Origin: Theocolax elegans
Taxonomy: Eukaryota; Arthropoda; Insecta; Hymenoptera; Cerocephalidae
NCBI GenBank assembly: GCA_026168455.1
Contig: CM047431.1
Span: 57,866,910-57,930,909 of the forward strand
Reading direction: 5' to 3'
DNA length: 64,000 bases
The notes under the pieces were generated by a model. It was not told the DNA's origin. It did not search any database and saw only the letters and a program-made list of their open reading frames with translations. The translations under genes were made by a program, and so were the position numbers. The first letter of the stretch is position 1; each line of letters opens with the position of its first letter. Shown here one piece after another: positions 38,087 to 49,031 of the stretch.

Positions 38087-39897
38087 ATGGATCAACTTAG
38101 TGAATCACTGACAGTCGAAGGACTCGTTAAGTTTTTGAGGGAGCACCACTTCGACGAAGGAACTCTTAAGGCTATCGAAGGTTAGTACTGGAGAGTATCA
38201 AGATTCATGTTAAAATTTAACATTAAGTTACAGTACTTCATCCGTAAACTAGAATTCACTTTCCATCTTTGTTATTATAGTACTTCATCCGTAAACTAGA
38301 ATTCACTTTCCATCTTTGTTATTTAAAGTCTAATTGAAATATAAATATTAAAAACTCTAATGACACATGACTTAAAAAATAATAATAAAATTATATTGTA
38401 GCATTATGCGTTGCATTTTTCCAAGTTGCATTGTAAATATTGAACTAGAAATTTTAAATGTTTTATATAAATTAATAATTCAGAGTTATGCTACATAAAT
38501 GTCATTAATTAAACACAGAGTTAGTTCATCAGTATAGAGAAAATCCCAACTGTGTCTAAACGTCACACATATTCACATGTCAACTTATCCCAAATTCACT
38601 CCAAGTCACAAATCCATTTTCAAAATTTACTAAACTAAATCACACATAAACGTCGCCAATTAAACATACAGTTTGTTCATCAATATAGAGAAAACCCCAA
38701 CTGCCTCTAAATGCCATAAATGCCACATATATTCTCATGTCCACTTATCCCAAATTCATTGATAAAGTCATAAGTACATTTTCAGAATTTGTTACTTTAA
38801 TCGTCATTGAAATTTCTAATATTAAAAACTTGTCGTCCAATATAATGTCATCTTGAAAAAAAATAAGAGATCATGAAACGCAAGCAAAGTCTTCAATAAT
38901 TTGTTTTATGTCAATTACCCAGAAGTCTACCAACGCATAATTTTTGTTTGCAGTAGAAATATTTAAATAGAGATACACATAAAGTAAAATAAATTGTATT
39001 ATTCTTTGCGCCTGAAGTGTTAATTATGGTTTTACAGATACTAAGTTTATTTTTAGAAAAGATAAAAATGCAAGTGAGCTTTTACCAATAAGGCTGACTT
39101 TTGACAAATACAAAATTTTATATTATAATGCCCTTGTTTATAATTCACTTTCATTTCTTTAATTATATAATCAACAAATTTTTGTTTGTAAAAAATTGCA
39201 TTAAATTTTTCAGGTTACGCATGTCAACTACATTAATTAAAAATAATGCTAAGTTATTATACAATATTTATTGTTGCACTTGCAGTATTAAGCATTACTG
39301 TTTCCAAGTTACATTATATATAATGGACTAAGACATTTTAATATTTTTATATATATATATTCACAATTCAGTGTTTCATTAAACTAAACATCACTTATAC
39401 TCTCACTGCACTTTAAAACCTTTTTTACTTGCACAAATACTTGTCTCAAATTTTTAAAAGTTGATGGAAAACAAGGTGAACAAACTGTTTTTTATTAATG
39501 CTAAGCTGCATTTAGTGTGTTGGAAAAAAAATAAAAATATTGACACAAGATAGTAATGCACAATGTACCAATAATTTTTATGTTACTTCCAAACACACTG
39601 CAGCTATAAGCATAAGCTGTCAAAGTAAACAAGTCCTAAAGATCTCACTGCAAACTGAAGACTGACTTGATTCACTTGATACAGTTGACACACACACAAA
39701 CACACGCATTACATAATTTCAAAAATAAATTAGATTTCAATTTTGTTGCACACACTCACTCGCGACTTTCAAATACTTCACGAGACAAGAACATTTACCG
39801 AGAGCTCGTATGAACGTCGACGACGAGTATAAACAAGCTGATGAACATTCGCGCAACTGTATCAGTTGTTCACACTACACCGACGAGAGCGAAAAAA

Positions 39898-39982
<85 letters not shown>

Positions 39983-40496
39983 TGCGGAATCTTGAATTTA
40001 GGCTATGTTCACGGTCGAATTGCTATATCGATAAATCGATTGACAAGCCGTCGGCCGGACATGCACGCTATGCGTACTTCCGACTCGTCACGATACGTTT
40101 TACTCACGAATCTCACGATACTTTGGCCGTTCACAGACGATGCAACGAAAATCTTTCGACATCGTATTTCTCACTTCTCTTAGATTATAAAAATCGAAAT
40201 GTGAATGTATGAGAATACACGATCGTTCCTAGACTCCGAGATACTCGATCTACTGGCGATTCTACTTTGGACGTCTCAGGCCACCAACCCTGGCATCCCG
40301 GTATTGAGAATATGTACGGTAATAAATAAAGTATTACCGTATGTATATACATATATTATAAATAATAATTATTCATTTGCAGTATATATGTAGTAGAAAT
40401 AAATAGATAATTGGAGGATTATATATTATTGAAAAAAAAATATATTTAAGAGGGTTTATAACCTAAAAATTTAATTTTTTTGTCAACACTTTGTTC

Positions 40497-40535
<39 letters not shown>

Positions 40536-43500
40536 CTCAGAATGTAATTTACGCGCAACCCGTCACAGTGTTTTCCAAGATACCCATGTAGTTTTTAGAC
40601 TTTACACAAAGCGCAAGGTATACTTGACACTAAACCACTTCCGTCAAATTCACATATCAAGGATATTGTACTTATTCTACATTATAAAACATTATCAAAT
40701 GGAAGAAGTATGTTCCAATATACTGTGAGGGACTGGAAACGATATTTTGAGTCTGAAATGATAAATCAATTTCATATTATTTTATTTTTATCTTTAAAAA
40801 TTTTGTAGTATCTAAATATTTCAAAACTGATTCATCGTCAAAACTCAAAACATCATTTATAATCCCTAGTAATCTAATGCAATATAATTCTGCAGTTTGA
40901 TAACATTTGATAAAACAGAAGGTGTACAATGTCAATATTTATAATATTTGAAAATTAATTTTAAAATAAAAGAAACAAAATTACTATAAAATAATTAATT
41001 ATTTTTTAATATTTATTGAGAAAAACGTAAATAAAAATGTAGTACCGGCACAGAGATTTAATTTATTTTAAAATTCAAGCCCATAAACGGGCAGCTACAA
41101 CCTAATAACCCGGGAAACTGATATTAGATTTATTTTAAAATTCAATCCTAAAATTCAATAATACAATTCTTCAAATAAGTCTGTTAAATTGAATTTATTT
41201 TCAAATTAAATTTAACAGACAGGCAGCTATAACCTAATAACCCGGGAAAGAGGGATTTAATTTATTATAAAATTCAATTTAACAGACAGGCAGCTATAAC
41301 CTAATAACCCGGGAAAGGGGTATTAAATTTATTTTAAAATTCAACCCCTGAGACAGGCAGCTATAACCTAATAACCCGGGAAAGGGGGATATAATTTATT
41401 TTAAAAATCAACCCCTGAGACAGGCAGCTATAACCAAATAACCCGGAAAAGAGGGATTTAATTTATTTTCAAATTCAATTTAACAGACAGGCAGCTACAA
41501 CCAAATAACCCGGGAAAGAGGGATTTAATTTATTTTCAAATTCAATTTAACAGACAGGCAGCTATAACCTAATAACCCGGGAAAGGGGGATTTAATTTAT
41601 TTTAAAATTCAATTTAACAGACAGGCAGCTATAACCTAATAACCCGGGAAAGGGGTATTAAATTTATTTTAAAATTCAACCCCTGAGACAGGCAGCTATA
41701 ACCTAATAACCCGGGAAAGGGGGATATAATTTATTTTAAAAACAACCCCTGAGACAGGCAGCTATAACCAAATAACCCGGAAAAGAGGGATTTAATTTAT
41801 TTTCAAATTCAATTTAACAGACAGGCAGCTATAACCTAATAACCCGGGAAAGGGAGATTTAATTTATTTTAAAATTCAACCCCTGAGACAGGCAGCTGTA
41901 ACCTAATAACCCGGGAAAGGGAGATTTAATTTATTTTAAAAACAACCCCTGAGACAGGCAGCTATAACCAAATAACCCGGAAAAGAGGGATTTAATTTAT
42001 TTTCAAATTCAATTTAACAGACAGGCAGCTATAACCTAATAACCCGGGAAAGGGAGATTTAATTTATTTTAAAATTCAACCCCTGAGACAGGCAGCTATA
42101 ACCTAATAACCCAGGAACGGTACATTTAAGAAACGAAACTATAATCTAGCCGATTGATTTCAGAATATTAAATTTCTCTTTCCGTGGTCATATTGTTATA
42201 AATAATAGATTGAATTATATAATATTAAACCTACCTTTCCTGGGTTACAACTGTCTGTCTGCTAGATTAAAAATCTTTTTCTTCCGGGATATTTGACCTT
42301 AGCTACCTTTGTGTTAAATCGGATGCAATAAAATTATTATTCCAGATAATTTGGGCTTACCTGCCTATCTGCTAAATTAGAATTAAAACACCAAATTGTT
42401 CTTTCCTGGGTTACTTAGAATTGTCAGTAAGCCGACGGTATGATAGAAGATGTTTTAATATTGACGGAATTAAAATATCAGGTTTTTAGAAATATTCAGC
42501 GAAAATGTGTGTGAATCTTGATGAATGTAGTAAAATTTTTAGTTCTCTTGAGTATCTGCGATGATTTTAGCACACATCACGTAATTATCGTTCACTTGAC
42601 AATTCATCACATCGTTCATTAATCATAAAATCTTAAAATTTTTTAACAAAGCTTTTAAGTAAAGAAATATAAAACCTTTACAGGCAGTCTATACAACAGT
42701 TAGAAAATGGAGCAGCTTAATTGTTACATATGTAACAATTTAATACCTGGAAATGTAGATGACCTAGGACGACATTTCCGTCATAACCATGGGCTTAGAA
42801 TGTCTTTCAAAAGAGGTGATACAGGATTTATTTGTTCTCAAAATGGTTGTGAATCTTCTTTTCAACATTTTAGAAATTTAAAGGTGCATCTGTTAAATCA
42901 TCACCGTAATGTTTATCTCGAGGAACAAAATATTGTTGATGACGAAAGATACAATGGTAGGGTAAATAATGAACATGTTGAAAACATGGAGTTGGATGAC
43001 GAAAATGATAACGATGTGGCAGCAAATGATAACGATGAGGCAGAAAATAATGCCGATAATGGATTTGATTTGAGAAATTTAATTATTAAAATGATATCTA
43101 GGTTACATTGCAATGGTTCGGTTACAGGTGATCTTGTTAAAAGTATTATCGAAGAATTCGAATGGATTTTATCTCTAACTAAAACCTCATTAGTAAAAAG
43201 AATTGGAGATCAATTAACAGCAGGTCGAGTTATTGATGAAAATTTAGTAACAGCTGTTAATAATATTTTAGATTTTGATTGTTCATTTAATAATTTAAAA
43301 ACTTATGATCAACAAATCAATGCAATGGTTGAAAACTGTGGGTACATTGAACCAATTGAAATTCCTCTCGGTCGGCGAATCGATTCCAGGCTTGATCCTT
43401 CTTCCTGCAGTTATGAACAAGCTACTGTTATTGAAACATTTCAATACGTTCCTATAATTAAAACTTTAAAGTTAATCATACTAAATGAGGAAGTTAGGCA

Positions 43501-46500
43501 AGCAATTTTATCAGAACAACCATCAGCCGATGGTATATTAGGATCTTTTCTTGATGGCGATTATTTTAAACTTCATCCCTTACTTAGTCAACATCGTAAT
43601 TCCATTCGAATCAAATTGTACTATGATGAATTAGAAATTGTGAATCCGTTAGGTTCAAAGACTAGCATCCATAAGTTAGGAGTATTTTATTTTGTCATTG
43701 AAAATTTACCACCTCATATGAATTCTGAATTGAGCAATATTCATGTTTTACTTCTAGTTGCTCATGAAGATATAAAAAAGTATGGATTTGAAAAAATTCT
43801 TGCTCCGTTTCTCAAAGATTTAAGAGAACTAGAAAGTGATGAAGGTGTCCAGGTTAAATTGAAAGACGAAACTTTTGTACTTCGTGCTACTTTGACAAGT
43901 TTTTGTGGTGACGGTTTAGCTGTTCACGAAGTTTTTAACCTTCTTGGCCCATCAGCAAACAGATTTTGCCGTTTATGCTTAATATCAAGAGAAGATTTAC
44001 ACAACGGAAGGTTAGGCGGACATGAACCAAGAACGGAAGAAAAGTTTAATGAACAAATTGAATTATTAAAACAAAATAACTTTTCTGATGTAATAAAAAC
44101 AGCGACAGGCTTAAAGGGTGAATGCTGTTTGAACAAATCTAGATATTTCCACACATCAAGAAACAAAATTTTTGATATCATGCACGATTCTTTGTGTGGA
44201 ATTTGTCCAATGATAGTTAAATTAGTTCTTCATTATTATGTTGTTGTTGCCAGACTTTTTGATATTTCATCTCTGAACAGTGCTATATCAAAATTTAATT
44301 ATGGTTATGTGGAAATAAAAAATAAACCTTCTGCGAATTTTACTGAAGCTATGCTTTCAAAAAGAGAACACTCTCTTAGTCAAAAAGCCATGCAAATGTG
44401 GCTACTAATTAGGGTTTTACCATTTATTCTTAGTGAAAAAATTTCCGAGGAAGACGAACACATGAATCTCATATTAATATACTTGAGAATTATGGAAATC
44501 ATATTTGCTCCTAAAGTAGCTTCCTCAACGCTGCCTTATCTAAATGCCTTAATCCACGATTTTGCATCATGCTTTCAACAATTATTTCCTGATACAAACA
44601 TGATAAATAAGTTTCATCATCTTTTTCATTATGTTGAATGTTTAAAATGGTCGGGTCCTCTGGTTCACTTCTACTGCATGAGATTTGAAGGTAAACATAA
44701 TGAGATAAGATTACGAGCTTATAACGTACATAATTTTAAAAATCCTTCAAAAACTCTAATACGCATTTGTCAAACTGTTCAAAGTTCTAAATGGGGTTCA
44801 GGTGATGTAAAAATAAATGATACTCGAGTCCTATCAGGTAAAATAAAAACTGTACATGAAATTGACAGTGCTCAGGATGTTATTAATCTAGGTAACGAGG
44901 AAAATGACTTTGTCTTCTGTGCAAATTCCGTTAGAATAAATGGAGTTGAGTTTCGCAAAAATTTGTTTGTTGTTTTAGAAAAATCTTATCAAATGGAAGG
45001 CAACCTATTAGTGTTTGGTCGAATAGATGAAATTGTTGTTCTTGAAATTGAAGTTTATTTTCGTATTTATATTTGTACAACGTTAGGTTTTGATACTAGC
45101 GTAAATGCTTATCATGTAGAGTTAGGAACCCCTGAAAAGATTCACCGATTTATTCAACCGTCAGCTCTTGCCTATTACAAACCTCTTTGCTACTGGAGCA
45201 AGTCCGGATCAGATAATCTATACATTAGTGTTCGTCATATTATACTATGACATTATTATGAAGGTAAGACATACATTTAGCAAAGTTGAAGTATGTACTT
45301 CAATACATAGATGTCCCACCCCGACTTTATAAAAGAATTGCTTTTAATTTTTTTAAGTTACACCATTACAGTTTGATTTTGTAAATATTTTTATTTTTTA
45401 CAAATATCTTGAAGAATATTTTTAAAATAAATTGGTTGAATACTGCATGTAATTGCAACAATTTAATAAATGTGGATACTTATGTAGGTTTATTTAATAT
45501 TATTTTATCTTTACTCTACCAAAAAATCCTATTACGCTTTACACTCAAAATAAGAATCGTTTTTTAACACCTTGCATCAGTATGCAAAAAATATATCTCT
45601 TGTTAATATTTATTATTTGTATTGTAGATGAATGTATCGATGGGTCATCATTCTTACAGTGTTCAACAGAAGATTTTCGATCAATTGGAATTAAATTAGG
45701 CCCTGCGAAAAAATTATTTAAAATTATAAATACTGCTAAAGTGAGTTCACGAATAATATATTTATAAATGATAAAATTATAAATGATTTTACATTATGTA
45801 GTAACTAAATATGTAAATATTAACCATTTTATTTCATGTACAAGATATAAAAAATATAAATTTAGATTAATGTATATAATTTTTGCCTAAATTTATATTT
45901 TTTGAGTACATTTTTAGTGTTTAAAATAAATTGACAATATTTGTTTTAAATACTTTTATTTTACTAAATAGAAAATATTTGTATAAACGCAGGTGCCCAC
46001 AGGAGATTTTATAGTTGATAATGGGATTCTGATAGCAAATCGCAGTGTGGAAGAAGAATCTTGTTCGGAAACATGTATAGAAAATAATTCTGAAAAAAAT
46101 ATGACAAATGATGATTCGTCTAAAGTTGAAAATATTCATTATAACCAGGAAAAAGAAATTAATTATTTAAAACAAAGAGATGACAAAGAAAATAAAAAGG
46201 AGACTACCAAGAATATAATTTCTACGTCACACATAGTTAAACCATTGACAGCTAAAAATGAAAATTATTTAAAAAGGAAAGCCGTTGCTTACAGTGGTAC
46301 GGTTTCGCTTTCTTCCAGTGCAGATCAAATGTGCCAGAAGGTGAATCAGTATGAATTTACGGTAAGATTTATTTATACAAAATATACTGCTTTTTTAATA
46401 AATTAAAATTTTTGAAGATTCCTTAAACTTTATTTCAGCGTTTTGACTCTATCGTTCATACACTGCTACAAGATCCTCAAGATGGACAAAAAATAATTGC

Positions 46501-48228
46501 AGCTGCACGTGACAATGTTTTTACAGAGCAAATTAGAAGACTCATGATTAAAATACTTGTTGCTGAACTCGTGACGATTCAAAACTCGTAGTTAGTATTT
46601 TAATTATAATGTTATTGAAATATGATAAGTATAACTTGATTTTAATTCTATGTTACAATTATGTGCAGTTATCCACCAAGTGAATCAAAGGTTGCTTTGG
46701 CTAAAGCAATTGTCACAGAATTTCCAAATTTAAAGGACAATGATGCCAAGCTCGGTTATGTATGTACTTTTTTCAAATTTTACTTCTTTTTGATTCACAT
46801 AATACGAATGTTTTCACTATATTTTATGCAGTGAAGTTATAACAAAATAAATCTAGTAAAATTTAATTTTTCAGGAACACTATTATGATCCTAGTCAACA
46901 CACAGGATTTATTGAATTTAGACTTTTAACTTTAAGGAAAAGTTTACCGAGTGAAGAGAAAAAGTATAAATCAAAAACAAAAAATAACCTGCAAAAGAAA
47001 CCTGAAGAAAAAACATGTCTTGATGATAAATCGCTGCTTTCTAAAGATATTTTTGAAGAAACAGTAAGCTACAGTATTAATAATATTATTCTTTCAATGC
47101 TAATTTAATGTATTTTTTAAAAAAATATACAACTTTATATGTTTACAGATTAACCGCCTGAAATTTCGCAATCCTTCTAATTCAAATAAGGATGTTATCA
47201 CATCAGAGATGCGAGAAACGTTGCCGAACAGAAGAAATTGGATTATGGAAGAAAATCCTCCAGTTGCTATGATTTTTGAAATGTACCCTCGGTATGAAGA
47301 TTATAATGGCGATTTGGTAATTAAAAAAAGTTTATTGTTATATTTATGACATTTTGAACAATATTTTTTATTACTATTTAATTCTAGATTGATGCAGAAT
47401 TCGAATGGCTGCATCCAGGTAAAGGTGATAGATTTATAAGCAAATTTGTTACGATCTACAAAGAAAAAATATTTGCTTACTCTGTTGATATGGTTGATAT
47501 TTCCCATCAAGTTACAAATGTTACTGACGGTAAAAAATTACAAAAAATAATGAATTTTGTTAAGCTGTTTTATACTTTACTTTACATGTATAATTTACTT
47601 TTTAGACGATCTTAAAGCTTTATTAATTTTAATATACCTCTTGCCAACATCTAATGCGTTGAAGAAGGGAAAATCTAAAGGAAAAGCTTCGCAAGAATTG
47701 CAGAAAAATGTTTTAGTAAAACCTGTGAATGTGAAAGATTTATTAATAGAAATGGTGTCAGTAAGTATTTATTTTTTTTTCTAAGTTAAATTTCATAAGT
47801 AATGTTAAAACATTTGTTAATATTTTTAGGACGGCACCGACATTGAAAATTACATTAAAGAGAAATGTAAAACTTCGAAGTCTCCTATTCAACCTTATAT
47901 CATTGGTATTTCAAGCGGATCAACAAATCGATATTATGTCATAGCAGACCAAAAATGTTTACATAGGAAAGATAAAACGAAAATTGTCGGAGCATTCGAT
48001 TTACTCTTTAAGACATATTATGTGTTTAATTTACAATTTCCATTAAATTTATTGAATTTTTATACATTTATAGACTTTTACATTTATAAAGTAAGCAATA
48101 CAAGCCCTAGCAACGTTGTTAGGTCCTTGCACGTCAATTTATTAAATTTTGATGTAAGTAAGATAGATTTAAAAAAAAACAAACACTTTACAGAAAGATC
48201 TACAGATGATTCAAGTGATGAATCTTAA
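38087..48228 (+). CDS. SAM-domain accessory protein of the transposon (ten exons, 623 aa)
   Basis: Exons: 38087-38180, 45628-45740, 45993-46361, 46439-46590, 46669-46759, 46875-47063, 47149-47316, 47388-47529, 47606-47760 and 47830-48228. All introns are GT-AG, all phases join, and the sum is 624 codons including the stop. Residues about 10-69 (exons 1-2) form a SAM domain: LVKFLREHHFDEGTLKAIE, then CIDGSSFL, then DFRSIGIKLGPAKKLFKI. Next comes a charged Lys/Glu/Ser-rich linker (exon 3). A conserved-looking C-terminal part follows, with NRRNWIMEENPPVAMIFEMY near residue 370, an alpha/beta region, and an acidic tail DDSSDES. The layout resembles SAMD3-like proteins of animals as I remember them. 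Its biochemical role is unknown; SAM domains usually mediate self-association, so a role in assembling the transposition complex is inference. Exon 4 has two donors 3 nt apart (46587 or 46590), both in frame. A polyadenylation signal AATAAA lies at 48265-48270. Confidence 0.8.
38233..38328. repeat. Tandem 48-bp direct repeat in the first intron of the SAM gene
   Basis: Two adjacent copies of a 47-48-bp sequence beginning TACTTCATCCGTAAACTAGA and ending TTTGTTATT. They are identical apart from their last bases, so the duplication is recent. Confidence 0.85.
38496..38795. repeat. Two diverged ~145-bp direct repeats in the first intron of the SAM gene
   Basis: The first copy includes TAAACACAGAGTTAGTTCAT, GAGAAAATCCCAACTG and CTTATCCCAAATTCA. 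The second, from about 38646, has the corresponding TAAACATACAGTTTGTTCAT, GAGAAAACCCCAACTG and CTTATCCCAAATTCA. They differ by substitutions and small indels and show no coding potential. Confidence 0.75.
39690..40330. other. CpG-richer block with long (GA)n inside the transposon
   Basis: Embedded in strongly AT-rich transposon DNA is a patch with many CpG (CGTCGACGACGAG, GCCGTCGGCCGGACATG) and a (GA)n array of about 80 bp at 39900-39980. It lies upstream of the transposase frame, inside the SAM intron. It could be a promoter for the transposase transcript, a nested insertion, or captured host DNA. Open frames through it are mostly Arg-Glu repeats and are not counted. Confidence 0.45.
41085..42120. 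repeat. 67-bp satellite array within the transposon, about 15 units
   Basis: The core AACCTAATAACCCGGGAAAG recurs every 66-67 bp. The CAGCT of each unit lies at 41092, then 41224 (one degenerate unit between), 41291, 41358, 41425, 41492, 41559, 41626, 41693, 41759, 41826, 41893, 41959, 42026 and 42093. Two linker variants alternate: CAATTTAACAGACA (X) and CAACCCCTGAGACA (Y). Their order makes higher-order blocks, about 335 bp for the block at 41291 repeated at 41626, and 200 bp for X-Y-Y at 41826 repeated partly at 42026. Most units hold CCCGGG. The array lies about 0.6 kb upstream of the transposase start. Confidence 0.95.
42220..42425. repeat. Diverged inverted copies of the satellite unit
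   Basis: Segments such as CCTTTCCTGGGTTACAACTG, CTGTCTGCTAGATT, CTGCCTATCTGCTAAATT and CTTTCCTGGGTTACTTAG match the reverse complement of the 67-bp unit (CTTTCCCGGGTTATTAGG and GCTGCCTGTCTGTTAAATT). They are heavily diverged, giving an older inverted arm beside the young direct array. Confidence 0.6.
42707..45250 (+). CDS. EnSpm/CACTA-like DDE transposase with two zinc fingers (847 aa)
   Basis: A single uninterrupted frame. The start has a good context (GAAAATGG), and a plausible acceptor (CTTTACAG at 42676-42683) lies just upstream, implying a 5' untranslated exon. Residues 6-28 and 43-65 are two C2H2-type fingers (C6-x2-C9...H23...H28; C43-x4-C48...H61...H65). Residues 75-120 are acidic and Asn/Asp-rich. 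The catalytic core resembles the transposase-21/tnp2 type: LYYDELEIVNPLG (Asp307), FCGDGLAVHEVF (Asp402), a C-x2-C knuckle (421-424), FDIMHDSLCGI (His493) and MRFEGKHNEIR (Glu661). I propose Asp307, Asp402 and Glu661 as the acidic triad; that is inference from motif order. It lies inside the first intron of the SAM gene, same strand. AATAAA signals occur at 45426-45431 and 45465-45470. No stop or frameshift is present. Confidence 0.85.
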   Translation: MEQLNCYICNNLIPGNVDDLGRHFRHNHGLRMSFKRGDTGFICSQNGCESSFQHFRNLKVHLLNHHRNVYLEEQNIVDDERYNGRVNNEHVENMELDDENDNDVAANDNDEAENNADNGFDLRNLIIKMISRLHCNGSVTGDLVKSIIEEFEWILSLTKTSLVKRIGDQLTAGRVIDENLVTAVNNILDFDCSFNNLKTYDQQINAMVENCGYIEPIEIPLGRRIDSRLDPSSCSYEQATVIETFQYVPIIKTLKLIILNEEVRQAILSEQPSADGILGSFLDGDYFKLHPLLSQHRNSIRIKLYYDELEIVNPLGSKTSIHKLGVFYFVIENLPPHMNSELSNIHVLLLVAHEDIKKYGFEKILAPFLKDLRELESDEGVQVKLKDETFVLRATLTSFCGDGLAVHEVFNLLGPSANRFCRLCLISREDLHNGRLGGHEPRTEEKFNEQIELLKQNNFSDVIKTATGLKGECCLNKSRYFHTSRNKIFDIMHDSLCGICPMIVKLVLHYYVVVARLFDISSLNSAISKFNYGYVEIKNKPSANFTEAMLSKREHSLSQKAMQMWLLIRVLPFILSEKISEEDEHMNLILIYLRIMEIIFAPKVASSTLPYLNALIHDFASCFQQLFPDTNMINKFHHLFHYVECLKWSGPLVHFYCMRFEGKHNEIRLRAYNVHNFKNPSKTLIRICQTVQSSKWGSGDVKINDTRVLSGKIKTVHEIDSAQDVINLGNEENDFVFCANSVRINGVEFRKNLFVVLEKSYQMEGNLLVFGRIDEIVVLEIEVYFRIYICTTLGFDTSVNAYHVELGTPEKIHRFIQPSALAYYKPLCYWSKSGSDNLYISVRHIIL

Positions 48229-48339
48229 ATTTATTTTTAATATAATTTTTAGTTTGATAAAAATAATAAATATTATTAATAAAAATTATAAAAATTTGAA
48301 AAGTATTTATACTGTTTTTTTAACTATTTCAGTCACGAG

Positions 48340-48490
48340 TTTCTCCAGAATTACCATTTTTCCAAAATTACCATTTTTCAAAATTCAGATCGGCCATATT
48401 GGATCCGCTATTTTGAATTTTAAAATTCTCTCAACGGATTCGTAACCAGCGACCTCAAAAATCCCTAAATGCAAATTTCCAGATAATAAT
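48340..48490. repeat. Possible dispersed repeat remnant in the right half of the transposon
   Basis: The text CAGATCGGCCATATTGGATC, CGCTATTTTGAATTTTAAAA and GATTCGTAACCAGCGACCTC resembles a repeat I remember from several insect genomes. The small internal duplication CCATTTTTCCAAAATTA/CCATTTTTCAAAATTC precedes it. It follows the polyadenylation signals of the SAM gene. The repeat identity is from memory and unverified. Confidence 0.3.
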
Positions 48491-48760
48491 AGCTATTATT
48501 TCGTCTTCACATGAATTAATTCTTAAAATTCTGGTTTTCTTTACACTAATTTGTTATTAACAATATTAACTTTTAATAGTTATGCAATATCATGATACTT
48601 TTAACATTTGTTGGGTTCTAGGGAAGACGGTGTCAAAAAACATCAGAGAAATAACAGACGCCTGCTGATCTATAATAAATCGATAGTGTCTAGGTGGGAC
48701 ATTGGTATCCCGCTGTGACTGAATGGGTTAATGTCTCCCTATCAAAATTACTTATTTTTT

Positions 48761-49031
48761 AGTGAAATTTTCACTGAAGGTTTGTGAAAGTTTCACTGGA
48801 TATCCAGTGAAATTTCTATTAATTTCAACTAGTAGATATTTTACTTTCAGTGAAATTTGCACTGAAGATCTGTGAAAATTTCACTGGATATCCAGTGAAA
48901 TTTCTATCAATTTCAAACAGTAGATATTTCACTTTTTCATTCAGTGAAATAACACTGATTACTAGTGCAGCAATTTTGACTAACCCATTCAGTGAAGATT
49001 TCACTGCATTTCAGTGAAGTTTCACTGGATT
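48761..49031. repeat. Right subterminal repeat region
   Basis: Contains more than ten copies of CAGTGAAA or TTTCACTG in both orientations, many paired as short palindromes such as TTTCACTGGATATCCAGTGA. A block of about 75 bp is itself repeated (48790-48860 and 48865-48935). This mirrors the left subterminal region and leads directly into the right inverted repeat. Confidence 0.85.

Noticed and set aside
42345..42375. Splice-like CAG^GTAAGCC on the minus strand near 42357
   Set aside because: It lies in degenerate satellite sequence, lacks a pyrimidine tract and is within the transposon.
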